Shown piece after piece: positions 1-8,846 of a DNA stretch of 64,000 nt. The stretch comes from Edaphobacter paludis (lineage in GTDB: Bacteria; Acidobacteriota; Terriglobia; Terriglobales; Acidobacteriaceae): positions 3,596,001 through 3,660,000 of the forward strand of contig NZ_CP121194.1 in NCBI RefSeq assembly GCF_039993895.1, in the 5' to 3' direction. The notes under the pieces are model-generated. The model had not been told where the DNA came from, did no database searches, and was given only the letters and a program-made list of their open reading frames with translations. Position 1 is the first letter of the stretch, and the number at the start of each line of letters is the position of its first letter. The position numbers were made by a program, and so were the translations under genes.

Positions 1-1
1 T

Positions 2-457
2 CTGAACTTTGACGATCTGCAATACCAGCGGAACTACGCTCCCATGAAGACCTACCAGCAGTCCAAGCTGGCCAACCTGATGCTGGCGCTGGAGCTGGAT
101 CGGCGGCTTCGCGCTGCGGGCTCGAACATCCTGAGCGTGGCCGCGCATCCTGGCGTGGCGAACACCAACCTCTTTCAGACTGGCGACCGCTCGGCCTTTG
201 AAAACGCTGCTCGCAAGGTGCTGGGACACGTGATCGGCGCATTCCTGAACACCGATGCGGAGGGCGCGCTTCCGACCCTCTATGCGGCCACGTCCTCTGA
301 TGTAACCGGCGGCGGCTACTATGGGCCTCAGGGATTTCAGGAGATGTCCGGCGAGGAGATCGGCCCGGCAAAGATTGCTCCGCAAGCTCGCGACAACGCT
401 GCGGCCGCACGTCTTTGGAATATTTGCGAACAGCTCACCGGTGTAACGGTCCTCTGA
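2..457 (+). CDS. Short-chain dehydrogenase/reductase, C-terminal part (5' end outside window)
   Basis: The frame is open from base 2, so the first visible ATG at 44 is internal and the gene starts upstream of the window. The visible residues hold the SDR catalytic signature Y-x-x-x-K (in TYQQSKLAN), followed by a helix rich in Leu and an HPG turn (AAHPGVANTNLF). This pattern is typical of the retinol-dehydrogenase-like/oxidoreductase branch of SDRs, NAD(P)-dependent cytoplasmic enzymes. The Rossmann nucleotide-binding GxxxGxG motif would lie upstream and cannot be seen. The substrate cannot be inferred. About 100 bases of non-coding DNA separate it from the next gene on the same strand, so it is probably a separate transcription unit. 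Confidence 0.85.
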   Translation: MNFDDLQYQRNYAPMKTYQQSKLANLMLALELDRRLRAAGSNILSVAAHPGVANTNLFQTGDRSAFENAARKVLGHVIGAFLNTDAEGALPTLYAATSSDVTGGGYYGPQGFQEMSGEEIGPAKIAPQARDNAAAARLWNICEQLTGVTVL

Positions 458-558
458 ATGCGACGCGCTGCAGCGTGAAATCACAATCCTCTCTGCCGCG
501 CCGCTACTTTCGCATATACTCATCCCGACAACGGGCCATGGAGTGACAGGGACTCACA

Positions 559-1722
559 ATGGAACTCAGCGAAACCCTTCTAGCCCAGCAGCAGGTCATT
601 CGTCTGCAAGCGCTGCTGGAAGCAAGCCGTCAGATACACTCGACCATTCAGTTGGACGAGGTGCTCCGGATTGCGCTTCAGATCGTGGTTCGCGAGCTTG
701 AACTGGGCGGCGCCTTCTTCACCGCGTTCGAGCATACCTACGGCGATGTGCCAGCCGAGCTAAAAGTGTTTCTAAGCTCCGGTGAGATTACCTCTCAGAT
801 GTCCGGCGAGTCATGGCTGCGGTTTCCTCTCTGTGACAAGCGTAAGACCCGCTTCACCGACCTCGTGGTCCTGCTGCCCGCGCGACGTGTGCTGGAACTG
901 GATGAGATCGACTTTCTGGAGACGCTTTCGCTGCAGGCTTCTGTGGCCATTGAAAACGCCAGGTTCCATGAGCGCACCATCCAATGGCAGCGGATCGAGA
1001 GCGACCTCGAATCGGCGCGACTGGTTCAACAAAGTTTGCTTCCGCAACAGATGCCGCAGATACCGCGTTACGCACTCGCCGCGCGATCTATGACGTGTTA
1101 TGAGGTGGGCGGCGACTATCTCGATATTGTCTCCATGCCCTGTGGAGATACCGTGATTGTCGTTGGCGATGTCGCCGGTAAAGGGCTCACGTCAGCGCTG
1201 GTAGGCATGTCCTTCCGATCGGCGTTTCGTGCCATGCTCCACTCCAACCTCTCCCTTGTGGAGATAGCGACGCAGATGAACCTGCTTCACTACAACGAGG
1301 GCGCCGAGTCCCGCCGTCGTTATGTCACGGCATTTCTTCTTCGGCTCAATCCCGAGACGAATACCATCGAGGTAGTGAACGCGGGGCACAACCCCGCATT
1401 TTTGATAGCAGACGATCATATCCCCTATAAGATAGGGGCCTCGGGAACCCCTATAGGGATGCTTCCCTTCTCAAGCTATGTCTCCGAGCAATATGTGCTT
1501 GGATCTTCGGCGCGGCTGCTAGTCTACACAGACGGAATGACTGAGGTGTTTCGCGGCGAAGAAGAGTTTGGAGAAGCCCGTCTTCTGCAGGCGTTCTCCG
1601 ATTGCGGAGAACTCACCCCGGAGGCCACCCTGGCTTCTTTATGGAGCACCCTGGAGACCTTCTCCGACGGACAGGAGCAATGCGACGACATGACGGCGCT
1701 TGTATTGTCGAGGACCTCATAG
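559..1722 (+). CDS. GAF domain-containing PP2C-type serine phosphatase (RsbU/SpoIIE family)
   Basis: This is a cytoplasmic phosphatase of the RsbU/SpoIIE class, which dephosphorylates STAS anti-anti-sigma proteins to switch a partner-switching cascade on. Residues ~20-150 read as a compact GAF-like sensor ending in the usual IENARFHE helix. The catalytic domain begins near residue 155 (LVQQSLLPQQMP) and holds all expected acidic motifs: VGGDY (~182), GDVAGKG (~203), VNAGHNP, YTDGMTE (~324) and CDDMTAL (~376). It appears active. The start is an ATG preceded by a GGAGTGACAGGG purine stretch. The RsbW-like kinase begins 15 bases downstream and a STAS protein follows, so the three form an operon. 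No membrane segment is seen; the ligand of the GAF domain is unknown. Confidence 0.92.
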   Translation: MELSETLLAQQQVIRLQALLEASRQIHSTIQLDEVLRIALQIVVRELELGGAFFTAFEHTYGDVPAELKVFLSSGEITSQMSGESWLRFPLCDKRKTRFTDLVVLLPARRVLELDEIDFLETLSLQASVAIENARFHERTIQWQRIESDLESARLVQQSLLPQQMPQIPRYALAARSMTCYEVGGDYLDIVSMPCGDTVIVVGDVAGKGLTSALVGMSFRSAFRAMLHSNLSLVEIATQMNLLHYNEGAESRRRYVTAFLLRLNPETNTIEVVNAGHNPAFLIADDHIPYKIGASGTPIGMLPFSSYVSEQYVLGSSARLLVYTDGMTEVFRGEEEFGEARLLQAFSDCGELTPEATLASLWSTLETFSDGQEQCDDMTALVLSRTS

Positions 1723-1737
1723 TGGAGATTGACCTTA

Positions 1738-2178
1738 ATGGACAATAACCCGAGCACCATCGAGCTTCATATTCCGTCCCGCCTGGGCTACGAAAAGATA
1801 GCCATGAATACCGCCGCCAGTGCTGCCCGCATCATGGGATTCACCGATGAGCGTATCGAAGATCTGAAAACCGCTGTCGCCGAGGCCTGCATCAATGCGA
1901 TGGAGCATGGCAACAAGCTCGACGAATCTCTCAGCGTCGGCGTCGTTCTCTCGATGAACGCAGACTCGCTCGAAGTGAAGGTGGTCGACACCGGCGCAGG
2001 CGCACCGGGCCATGGCATGGCCCCCGATATCGATAAGAAGATGCACGAGGAAGAGAAAGCGCGGGGCATGGGAATGTTTCTTATTCAGTCCCTCGTCGAC
2101 GAGGCCGAGTGGGTCAGTTCGCCGCGAACAGGCAGCTATGCACGCATGGTCATTCATCTTCATCACGCAGGCGGCTAG
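1738..2178 (+). CDS. Anti-sigma factor/serine kinase, RsbW-like (HATPase_c_2)
   Basis: This small GHKL-fold serine kinase would bind and phosphorylate the downstream STAS protein and sequester a sigma factor or other target. The N-box is visible as EACINAMEHGNKLDE (~50-64), followed by the ATP-binding G1 motif DTGAG (~84) and a glycine-rich GMGMFLI segment. At 146 residues it has the normal family length. A TTG nine bases upstream (1729) is in frame, but the GGAG at 1724-1727 is 10 bases from the ATG at 1738 and only one from the TTG, so I choose the ATG. It sits between the PP2C phosphatase and the STAS gene. No sigma factor gene lies beside the operon, so the final target is unknown. Confidence 0.88.
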   Translation: MDNNPSTIELHIPSRLGYEKIAMNTAASAARIMGFTDERIEDLKTAVAEACINAMEHGNKLDESLSVGVVLSMNADSLEVKVVDTGAGAPGHGMAPDIDKKMHEEEKARGMGMFLIQSLVDEAEWVSSPRTGSYARMVIHLHHAGG

Positions 2179-2195
2179 CCCAAAGGAGATACGCA

Positions 2196-2561
2196 ATGCA
2201 GGAAAAAAGCACACAGGTCAAACTGGACGAAGTGCAGTGCGAGACGGGCGCTCCCATTACAGTAATCCGTTTTGCGGGCGACATCACCAGCGCCTCGGAG
2301 GCCGCGGTGCTCGGTACTTATCAGGGTCTCCCGAAAGACGCCAAGCGCGTTCTCCTCGATTTTTCGAAGGTCGAATATCTCAACTCCAGCGGCATAGCGC
2401 TCGTCATTCAGATGATGATTGCGGCCAGCAAACATGGTCAAACCATCAAGACCTTCGGCCTCACTCCCCATTTTCAGAAGGTCTTCACCATGGTCGGCAT
2501 TACCAAATACACGAGCCTTCATCCCGATGAGCAAACTGCGTGTGCCGCGTTTACCACCTGA
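2196..2561 (+). CDS. STAS-domain anti-anti-sigma factor (RsbV/SpoIIAA-like)
   Basis: This 121-residue single-domain STAS protein is the phospho-switch of the partner-switching set. Unphosphorylated it would bind the RsbW-like kinase and release that kinase's target; the PP2C phosphatase re-activates it. The phospho-acceptor region YLNSSGIAL is intact, with Ser64 and Ser65. The start ATG has a strong AAAGGAGAT ribosome-binding site 6 bases upstream; the frame is open further upstream, but that would overlap the kinase gene without a ribosome-binding site. It is the last gene of the 559-2561 operon, and convergent with the membrane phosphatase gene that ends 16 bases away. Confidence 0.93.
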   Translation: MQEKSTQVKLDEVQCETGAPITVIRFAGDITSASEAAVLGTYQGLPKDAKRVLLDFSKVEYLNSSGIALVIQMMIAASKHGQTIKTFGLTPHFQKVFTMVGITKYTSLHPDEQTACAAFTT

Positions 2562-2577
2562 CGCATAATCCAGATTG

Positions 2578-4620
2578 TCAGGTCTCGACCATCGCCGGTT
2601 CTAACTGCGGAACAGCCTTCGGTTCACCCCTGCGTTCAATCCTGAGCACCAAAATGTCATCCTGCTGACCGAAGTTCTGTGCCGCCGCCGCCAGTGACGC
2701 GGCGGTCATCGGCGCACGGAGCATTTGATCGATGCGGTCGAATCCGAAGAGATGGCCATGCTCATCCTGCGCCTCGGCGATGCCGTCCGACATCAACATC
2801 AGAGTATCGCCCATCTTCAACTTGAAGTACATCACCGGAAACTCCGGTTCGGCGATGACGCCCAGCGGGAGCGATCCCTCCATCTGCATCTCCCGGCCAT
2901 TGAGATAAGGAGGCAGATGTCCCGCATTGACCAGCGTGACCATGCCATCGTCCGCAATCCGCAGCATCAGGCAAGTGGCGCTGGCATGTTCGCGGTCGCA
3001 CAACTCCTCGTTCAGCGAATTCAGGACGAGCAACGGATCGGCGTCGTGCTGCGCTGTCGACCGGATGGCACCCACGATCAACGCGACCAGCATCCCGGCC
3101 TGCAATCCTTTCCCGGTCACGTCTCCCACTACAATCAGGACGCTGCCGTCATCCCTGTCCGGAATGATCTGGAAGAAATCTCCGCCGACTTCTCGCGCGG
3201 GGCGGTACTCGCTTTCAATGGTCAACCCTGCGACGGTGGGCAGCTTTTCTGGAATCAGCACCTGCTGTACATGCTGGGCCTGTTGAATCTCGAGCCGCCA
3301 CTGCTCCTTCTTACGCTGTGCGTGCAGAAAGCGCCGCGACAGCATCACGGTCACGAGCAACAACGAAACCATTGTGGACGCGGTACCAAGAGAGATTTGA
3401 AAGCCCAAAAGCGCGAAGGCCGTCGGAACATGAATCAGGCGCAGTTCATGTTGATACTGAGAGATGGCCGCCAGCAGCACGGCGGGCAGCGCCAACCACC
3501 CCTCGGCCTCATGCCGTCGAATGCCCTGATACGTCACCCAGAACAGCAGCGCCGCCAAAGCCAGTTTTACCACCAGCAGAAACGGCACCAGATAAATTGC
3601 GGCGGCCACGGCAACCACCTGTCCATAGAGCGGAGGACGAAGCAAAGCTGTTCCTACCGCCAGTAGGGCCACCAATCCCCACACCTCTCGATGCAGCCTG
3701 CCTATCCGATTTATGCGGAACCAGTAGCCCCAAAACACGACCCACAGCCCGATCCGCACGGGTGTCAAAATATCATCTTCAAGAATGACGCTTGGCGTTT
3801 GCCCAATCCATGCCAGGAAGTTAACGAGCAGGATGATTGCATTGCCTATCAGCGTGATCAGTGAGACAAGAGCCAGCCAGAGATAGGCGGATTCTTTGCG
3901 GTCCAGCCAGAAAAGACTGGAGGCCACAATCAGCGCCAGCAGCAGAATCAATACCTCGAGAAATCCGCTGCCTACGTCGTGAGCGATGTCATCCCAACCG
4001 AGGCGGATCTGCGCCGCAATCGCCGAGGCATGGCCCAGCACAGGAGGTTCATGCAGGCCACCTGCATCGGGGCTGTTGAAGGGGGTCGCGCTATCCATCC
4101 ACATGCGGATGGCGATGGTCATCGGGCCGCTGCGAAGGTTGTCGGGCAGACGAAAGGCTCGCGGAAGCGTGCTGTAGGCCGTGACGCCATGGGCCGTAAA
4201 CCTGCCAAACGCCCCTATCCGCTGGCCATTGACGTATACCTGATAAGCGTCGTCGGCATTTTCGGGCATCTTGAGCGCCAGCGGATCGTTCGCTCCCTGC
4301 ACATCGATCGTCAATCGATACCACGCATAACCGGAGTAGCCCGCAAAGCCGCGGTCCGTCCAGCCAGGAATGTAGCCGCTGCTGCCCAGAGTGGGGTCCG
4401 CCGTACCTTCCGGCGGCGTCATGTCCATCGCGGCCCAGCCGGAGTCATCGAAGTCCGGTCGCGCCCAGGCTAGATCGTCTCCGGTACGAAATTTCCATGG
4501 GCCGAAGAGTTCCACCGCGGCATTGCCCAGAGTGACGTGCATCGTCGCTGCTGGCTGTGCCGCAACAAGCTGGCCGCCAGTTAGCAGCAACAACAGGAGG
4601 CATAGCCAAAAGCGACGCAT
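2578..4620 (-). CDS. Membrane PP2C phosphatase with extracytoplasmic sugar-binding-like sensor
   Basis: The 680-residue protein starts with a signal peptide (LCLLLLLLTGG...). A ~150-residue beta-rich domain follows (GPWKFRTGDDLAWARPDFDDSGW...) that looks like the galactose-binding jelly roll found at the N-terminus of some glycoside hydrolases. After it come about seven hydrophobic helices (~215-430) and a SpoIIE/RsbU phosphatase domain (~450-660). The phosphatase motifs are complete: VGGDFF, GDVTGKG, VNAGHLPP, MSDGIAEA and QQDDILVL. It is a sensor that could turn an outside signal into dephosphorylation of a cytoplasmic STAS protein, and the obvious partner is the STAS protein encoded convergently next door. 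The ligand is unknown; a carbohydrate is an inference from the fold only. Confidence 0.85.
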   Translation of the reverse strand: MRRFWLCLLLLLLTGGQLVAAQPAATMHVTLGNAAVELFGPWKFRTGDDLAWARPDFDDSGWAAMDMTPPEGTADPTLGSSGYIPGWTDRGFAGYSGYAWYRLTIDVQGANDPLALKMPENADDAYQVYVNGQRIGAFGRFTAHGVTAYSTLPRAFRLPDNLRSGPMTIAIRMWMDSATPFNSPDAGGLHEPPVLGHASAIAAQIRLGWDDIAHDVGSGFLEVLILLLALIVASSLFWLDRKESAYLWLALVSLITLIGNAIILLVNFLAWIGQTPSVILEDDILTPVRIGLWVVFWGYWFRINRIGRLHREVWGLVALLAVGTALLRPPLYGQVVAVAAAIYLVPFLLVVKLALAALLFWVTYQGIRRHEAEGWLALPAVLLAAISQYQHELRLIHVPTAFALLGFQISLGTASTMVSLLLVTVMLSRRFLHAQRKKEQWRLEIQQAQHVQQVLIPEKLPTVAGLTIESEYRPAREVGGDFFQIIPDRDDGSVLIVVGDVTGKGLQAGMLVALIVGAIRSTAQHDADPLLVLNSLNEELCDREHASATCLMLRIADDGMVTLVNAGHLPPYLNGREMQMEGSLPLGVIAEPEFPVMYFKLKMGDTLMLMSDGIAEAQDEHGHLFGFDRIDQMLRAPMTAASLAAAAQNFGQQDDILVLRIERRGEPKAVPQLEPAMVET

Positions 4621-4666
4621 AAGCGGTCTTCCTGACTTCCCTGGGGATCATCCGTACCAAAAAAAG

Positions 4667-5263
4667 CTACGATAGGCGCGATGCACGAAGACGTTCACCG
4701 TAGAGCAGCCAACCGAACAGTAATACGCCGGTGGAAAGCAACACGATTGAGCCGGGCTCTGGCGTCGGAACTGTCGCCACCGTTGCTCTCCCCGTCGGGA
4801 AGTCCGTTGGCGGATCGACGCCATCCTCCGTAATAAAGAAGTAGCCGCCGTTGGGAATGACTCCGTCTGTATAGATCAGCGTAAACGACGAGTTGTCAGG
4901 CGAGGCCGGACAATCCACATTGCTGAAAATGTCATCGGAGACTCCTGGATCGCAATTTGCCGCCTGACCGACCAACGGTCCGACATTCGGGAAGGCAAGC
5001 TGCAGGTTGTTCCAATCAAGCCCCGAAATATTTCGCCCCGCGAAGCAGCCAGTCGCAGTGTTGCTTCCCGGCAATTCGCCGGAAACGCAGCCCGTAAAGG
5101 AGACGTCGAAAGACGTCGACGAGATGAGGAATAGCGGATAGGAGGGATCCGTCGGGGGCGGTGGGTCGAGAACGCGCATATGAAAATCGATAGGGGTGGC
5201 CCCGGCAAGCCCGGTAAAGAAGCAGATAGCTGCGATCAGACCGAGAAAACGAAGAACTCTCAT
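4667..5263 (-). CDS. PEP-CTERM sorting-signal exported protein
   Basis: This 198-residue secreted protein has a clear N-terminal signal peptide (MRVLRFLGLIAAICFFTGLAGA). Its C-terminal tail has the classic tripartite PEP-CTERM signal: PTPEPGS, a hydrophobic stretch (IVLLSTGVLLFGWLL) and a basic end (GERLRASRLS). Such proteins are exported and then processed by an exosortase during envelope or matrix assembly. The middle part has several Cys residues (CVSGE, CFAGR, CDPG, VDCP) but no domain I recognise. The start has an AAGGAG site 7 bases upstream. No exosortase gene is in the window. It lies 46 bases upstream of the membrane phosphatase gene on the same strand and could be co-transcribed with it. 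Confidence 0.85.
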   Translation of the reverse strand: MRVLRFLGLIAAICFFTGLAGATPIDFHMRVLDPPPPTDPSYPLFLISSTSFDVSFTGCVSGELPGSNTATGCFAGRNISGLDWNNLQLAFPNVGPLVGQAANCDPGVSDDIFSNVDCPASPDNSSFTLIYTDGVIPNGGYFFITEDGVDPPTDFPTGRATVATVPTPEPGSIVLLSTGVLLFGWLLYGERLRASRLS

Positions 5264-5504
5264 GGCAGACTCCTTTGATTTATCTCAATGTTTCTCGTGA
5301 AGTCTCAACGTGAAATGAAGAGGAGAGATAGGGGCCCGGCACGGTGAGACAAGTTCTATGGCACTCACTATAGGAGCACTCTCTATACGAGTCAATGCGA
5401 TTGACCGCTATCGATCACCGGAGTGACCTCTCCTTGCTCTTTCTGGCCAATCACAATCTTCCATCGGATGCTGGTAAAGTTGTCTGACGAATCTGGAGCG
5501 CTGT

Positions 5505-6800
5505 TTGAACCGATCCACAACTGAAGAAGTGACCACGGACCTGCGCAAACGATGGCTGTTCCTTCTGCCCGCGGTCTTCGTAACATACAGCCTTGCTTAT
5601 CTCGACCGCGCCAACTATGGCTTCGGCGCGGCAGCGGGTCTTGCAGCAACACTGCACATCACCGACTCTCAGAGCGCGTTGCTTGGCTCGCTTTTCTTTC
5701 TGGGGTACTTCCTCTTCCAGGTGCCTGGCATCGCCTACGCGCGGCGAAGAAATACCAGCCGTCTGATATTTTATGCGCTGCTCGCGTGGGGAACGCTCGC
5801 GGCGCTCACCGGCGTCATTCACGCCTTCTGGCTGCTTGCCATCGACCGTCTGCTGCTCGGCGTCGCCGAAAGCCTCATCTTTCCGGCGATGCTGCTTCTT
5901 CTCACCAACTGGTTCACGCGCTCGGAACGCTCGCGCGCCAATGCAATCCTGATCCTCGGTAACCCCGGCACCATCCTCTGGATGTCGGCGATCACCGGCT
6001 TCCTCATTCGCTCCTTCGGCTGGCAGATCACCTTCGTGATCGAAGGGCTCCCATCAGTTGTGTGGGCGTTCGTCTGGCTATGGGTTGTCTACGACAAGCC
6101 TGAAAAAGCACCGTGGATGAGCCCGGAGGCCAGCGCGTATCTCAGCCGTGAACTCGCAGAGGAGCAAGTGGCGCTGCCCGCTGTGACAAGCCTGCTCAAG
6201 GCCCTGGTACGTCCCGACGTGCTTCTGCTTTCGGCGCAGTACTTCTGCTGGAGCCTCGGTCTATACGGCTTTGTCCTCTGGCTGCCTACCATGATCCGGC
6301 AGGGCAGCGCGGTTGGAATCGGAATGACTGGCCTGTTGACGGCGATACCGTATCTGCTCGCCGTCCTGATGATGCTTCTCGTGGCTTACTTATCGGACAA
6401 GACCCTTCGCCGGAGTTCGCTCGTATGGCCGTTTCTTCTACTCTCAGGCGTTGCGCTTCTGGGCTCGTTCCTGTTTGCGGCCCACGGCTTCTGGCTGGCG
6501 TACGGCTGTCTCATTCTCGCGGGCGGTGGCATGTTCGCGCCCTACGGCCCATTCTTCGCCATCGTTCCCGAGGTGATTCCGCGCAATCTCGCCGGCGAGG
6601 TGATGGCCATGGTCAATAGCTGCGGAGCGCTGGGTGCATTCTTCGGCGCCTGGATCGTAGGCCTGCTGCAGGCCCGCACCGGTAACTCGCGCGCAGGTTA
6701 TCTGCTGATGGCGGTTTCGCTGATTCTCTCCGGCGCGATCATGCTCTTCGGCTTTCGCCAGCCTGCATCCCAGAGCATGCCGCAGCTTCAGACCAAATGA
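5505..6800 (+). CDS. MFS transporter, anion:cation symporter type (sugar-acid uptake candidate)
   Basis: The 431-residue protein has about twelve hydrophobic helices. Its N-terminal layout (YSLAYLDRANYGFGAAAGL, then the LGSLFFLGYFLFQVPG and RRRNTSR loops) is that of the anion:cation symporter branch of the major facilitator superfamily, which imports hexuronates, galactonate, tartrate and similar acids. I chose the TTG at 5505, supported by a GGAG 8 bases upstream; a GTG at 5529 is the alternative. It is followed directly by a YjhG/YagF-type xylonate dehydratase and an FAH-family dehydratase, so the likely cargo is an aldonic acid such as xylonate. That substrate is an inference from neighbours, not from residues. 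Confidence 0.85.
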   Translation: MNRSTTEEVTTDLRKRWLFLLPAVFVTYSLAYLDRANYGFGAAAGLAATLHITDSQSALLGSLFFLGYFLFQVPGIAYARRRNTSRLIFYALLAWGTLAALTGVIHAFWLLAIDRLLLGVAESLIFPAMLLLLTNWFTRSERSRANAILILGNPGTILWMSAITGFLIRSFGWQITFVIEGLPSVVWAFVWLWVVYDKPEKAPWMSPEASAYLSRELAEEQVALPAVTSLLKALVRPDVLLLSAQYFCWSLGLYGFVLWLPTMIRQGSAVGIGMTGLLTAIPYLLAVLMMLLVAYLSDKTLRRSSLVWPFLLLSGVALLGSFLFAAHGFWLAYGCLILAGGGMFAPYGPFFAIVPEVIPRNLAGEVMAMVNSCGALGAFFGAWIVGLLQARTGNSRAGYLLMAVSLILSGAIMLFGFRQPASQSMPQLQTK

Positions 6801-6863
6801 AAAGTGAAAGCCGTGATCGGCGCCCACGCATAAAATAATCAGAACAGGACACCGGAGAACACC

Positions 6864-8843
6864 ATCCCGAACTTATCCATTACGTCCATCCTCGAAAGTC
6901 CCGGCTTCGATCACGGCGCGGTCAAGACCCATGCCGCCGGACCTCAGGGCACGCTACCCATCACACCCGAGATGCTGCTCACCCAGCCCTCGGGAAATCT
7001 CTTCGGCCTCACTCAGAACGCGGGCATGGGATGGGACCCGAAGCACTTGCTCGACCCTGAATTCCTCATCCTCAGCACTCACGGCGGAGTCCGCGCCGCG
7101 GACGGAACTCCGATCGCGCTTGGCTTTCATACCGGCCACTGGGAGGTCGGCCTCCTCGTTGCCGAAGCCGCGAGAGAGCTGCGCGCACATCGCTGCGTCC
7201 CCTTTGCCGGGGCCGTCACCGATCCCTGCGATGGCCGTACCCAAGGCACCGAAGGGATGCTCGACTCGCTCCCCTATCGCAACGATGCGGCCATCGTTCT
7301 CCGGCGGCTCATGCGCTCGCTGCCCACCCGCAAAGGCGTCATCGGTGTCGCCACCTGCGACAAAGGCCTACCCGCCATGATGATGGCACTGGCCTCCTCC
7401 GGCAGAACTCCCAGCATCCTTGTCCCCGGCGGGGTGACGCTTCTCCCAGAAGACGGGGAAGACGCGGGCAAGGTCCAGACCATCGGCGCCCGCTTCGCCC
7501 AGCAGCAGATCACGCTCGAATACGCCGCCGACATTGGCTGTCGTGCCTGCGCCTCGCCAGGTGGCGGCTGCCAGTTCCTCGGCACAGCCGCAACCTCGCA
7601 GGTGATAGGCGAAGCTCTAGGACTTTCGTTGCCCCACACCGCGCTCGCGCCATCGGGCCAGCCCATCTGGCTGGATGCCGCGCAGCGCTCTGCCCGAGCC
7701 ATCCTGCGCATGCATCAGACCGCGATGGGCACCGCCGACATACTCACGCAGGCCTCCATCCAGAACGCCATGGTGCTGCACGCTGCCTTCGGCGGCTCTA
7801 CCAATCTGCTGCTGCACCTCCCGGCCATCGCCCATGCAGCAGGATTGCGTCGACCAACCGCCGCCGACTGGGCAGAAGTGAATCGCAACACGCCCCGCCT
7901 GGTCGACGCTCTGCCCAATGGCCCTCGCCAATTCGCCACCGTGCAGGTCTTCCTTGCCGGAGGCGTCCCCGAGGTTATGCTGCACCTGCGCCGCGCCGGG
8001 CTGCTCGATACCACCGTCAAAACCGTGTCCGGAACGACCCTCGACGAGTGCCTCAACTGGTGGCAGGACAGCCCTCGCCGCAGCCAGCTTAAAGAGCAGT
8101 TACTCGCACAAGATAGAATCGACGCCGACGACGTCATCATGCCGCCGGACGTCGCCCGCGCTCGGGGTCTCACGTCCACCGTCTGCTTTCCGGTCGGCAA
8201 TCTCGCACCCGAGGGCAGCGTTATCAAGAGCACTGCTATCGATCCGTCATTGATAGACGAGGCTGGCATCTATCGTCATCGCGGCCCGGCAAGGGTCTTT
8301 ATTACCGAGACGGCCGCCATCGCCGCGCTCAAGACCGGAGCCATCCTCGAAGGCGACGTCATGGTGCTGATCTGCGGCGGCCCTGCCGGTGCAGGCATGC
8401 AGGAGATCTACCAGATCACCTCTGCGCTCAAGGCGCTTCCCCACTGCAAGCACGTCGCCGTACTCACCGATGCGCGCTTCAGCGGAGTCTCAACTGGCGC
8501 CTGCATCGGCCACATCTCCCCCGAGGCGCTGGCCAACGGCCCCATCGGCCGCGTTCACGATGGAGACATCATCGAGATCGTCATCGACCGCAACGCCCTC
8601 ACCGGAACCGTCGATCTCATCGGCGAAAACGGAGCCCTCTTCACCGCTGACGAAGGCCGCAAACGCCTCGCCATGCGATCATCACGGCCCGACCTCGCAC
8701 CTCACCCGGCACTCCCCAACGACACTCGCCTCTGGGCCGCGCTCGTACAGGCCAGCGGCGGAGTCTGGGGTGGATGTGTCTATGACACCGACATGATCCT
8801 CGCACGACTCGAAGCATCGACATCTCCCACAGGAAAGGCTTAA
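6864..8843 (+). CDS. D-xylonate dehydratase, YjhG/YagF (IlvD/Edd) family; probable AUC start
   Basis: An iron-sulfur dehydratase that converts D-xylonate to 2-dehydro-3-deoxy-D-pentonate. It carries the IlvD/Edd cysteine motifs [19 protein letters not shown] and [16 protein letters not shown], and follows the YjhG/YagF subgroup along its whole length. The first ATG is at 6972, but the family's N-terminal signature (THAxGPxGxLPxTxEML) is encoded upstream of it, starting near 6927. The frame is open back to 6834 and holds no ATG, GTG or TTG before 6972. A GGAG at 6854-6857 sits 6 bases before an ATC codon at 6864. Starting there gives 659 residues, close to the ~655 I recall for the E. coli members. 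An ATT at 6879 is a weaker alternative. Confidence 0.85.
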   Translation: MPNLSITSILESPGFDHGAVKTHAAGPQGTLPITPEMLLTQPSGNLFGLTQNAGMGWDPKHLLDPEFLILSTHGGVRAADGTPIALGFHTGHWEVGLLVAEAARELRAHRCVPFAGAVTDPCDGRTQGTEGMLDSLPYRNDAAIVLRRLMRSLPTRKGVIGVATCDKGLPAMMMALASSGRTPSILVPGGVTLLPEDGEDAGKVQTIGARFAQQQITLEYAADIGCRACASPGGGCQFLGTAATSQVIGEALGLSLPHTALAPSGQPIWLDAAQRSARAILRMHQTAMGTADILTQASIQNAMVLHAAFGGSTNLLLHLPAIAHAAGLRRPTAADWAEVNRNTPRLVDALPNGPRQFATVQVFLAGGVPEVMLHLRRAGLLDTTVKTVSGTTLDECLNWWQDSPRRSQLKEQLLAQDRIDADDVIMPPDVARARGLTSTVCFPVGNLAPEGSVIKSTAIDPSLIDEAGIYRHRGPARVFITETAAIAALKTGAILEGDVMVLICGGPAGAGMQEIYQITSALKALPHCKHVAVLTDARFSGVSTGACIGHISPEALANGPIGRVHDGDIIEIVIDRNALTGTVDLIGENGALFTADEGRKRLAMRSSRPDLAPHPALPNDTRLWAALVQASGGVWGGCVYDTDMILARLEASTSPTGKA

Positions 8844-8846
8844 TAC

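Noticed and set aside
2012..2530. Second open frame overlapping the RsbW and STAS genes
   Set aside because: It is a shadow of the two real genes and has no domain.
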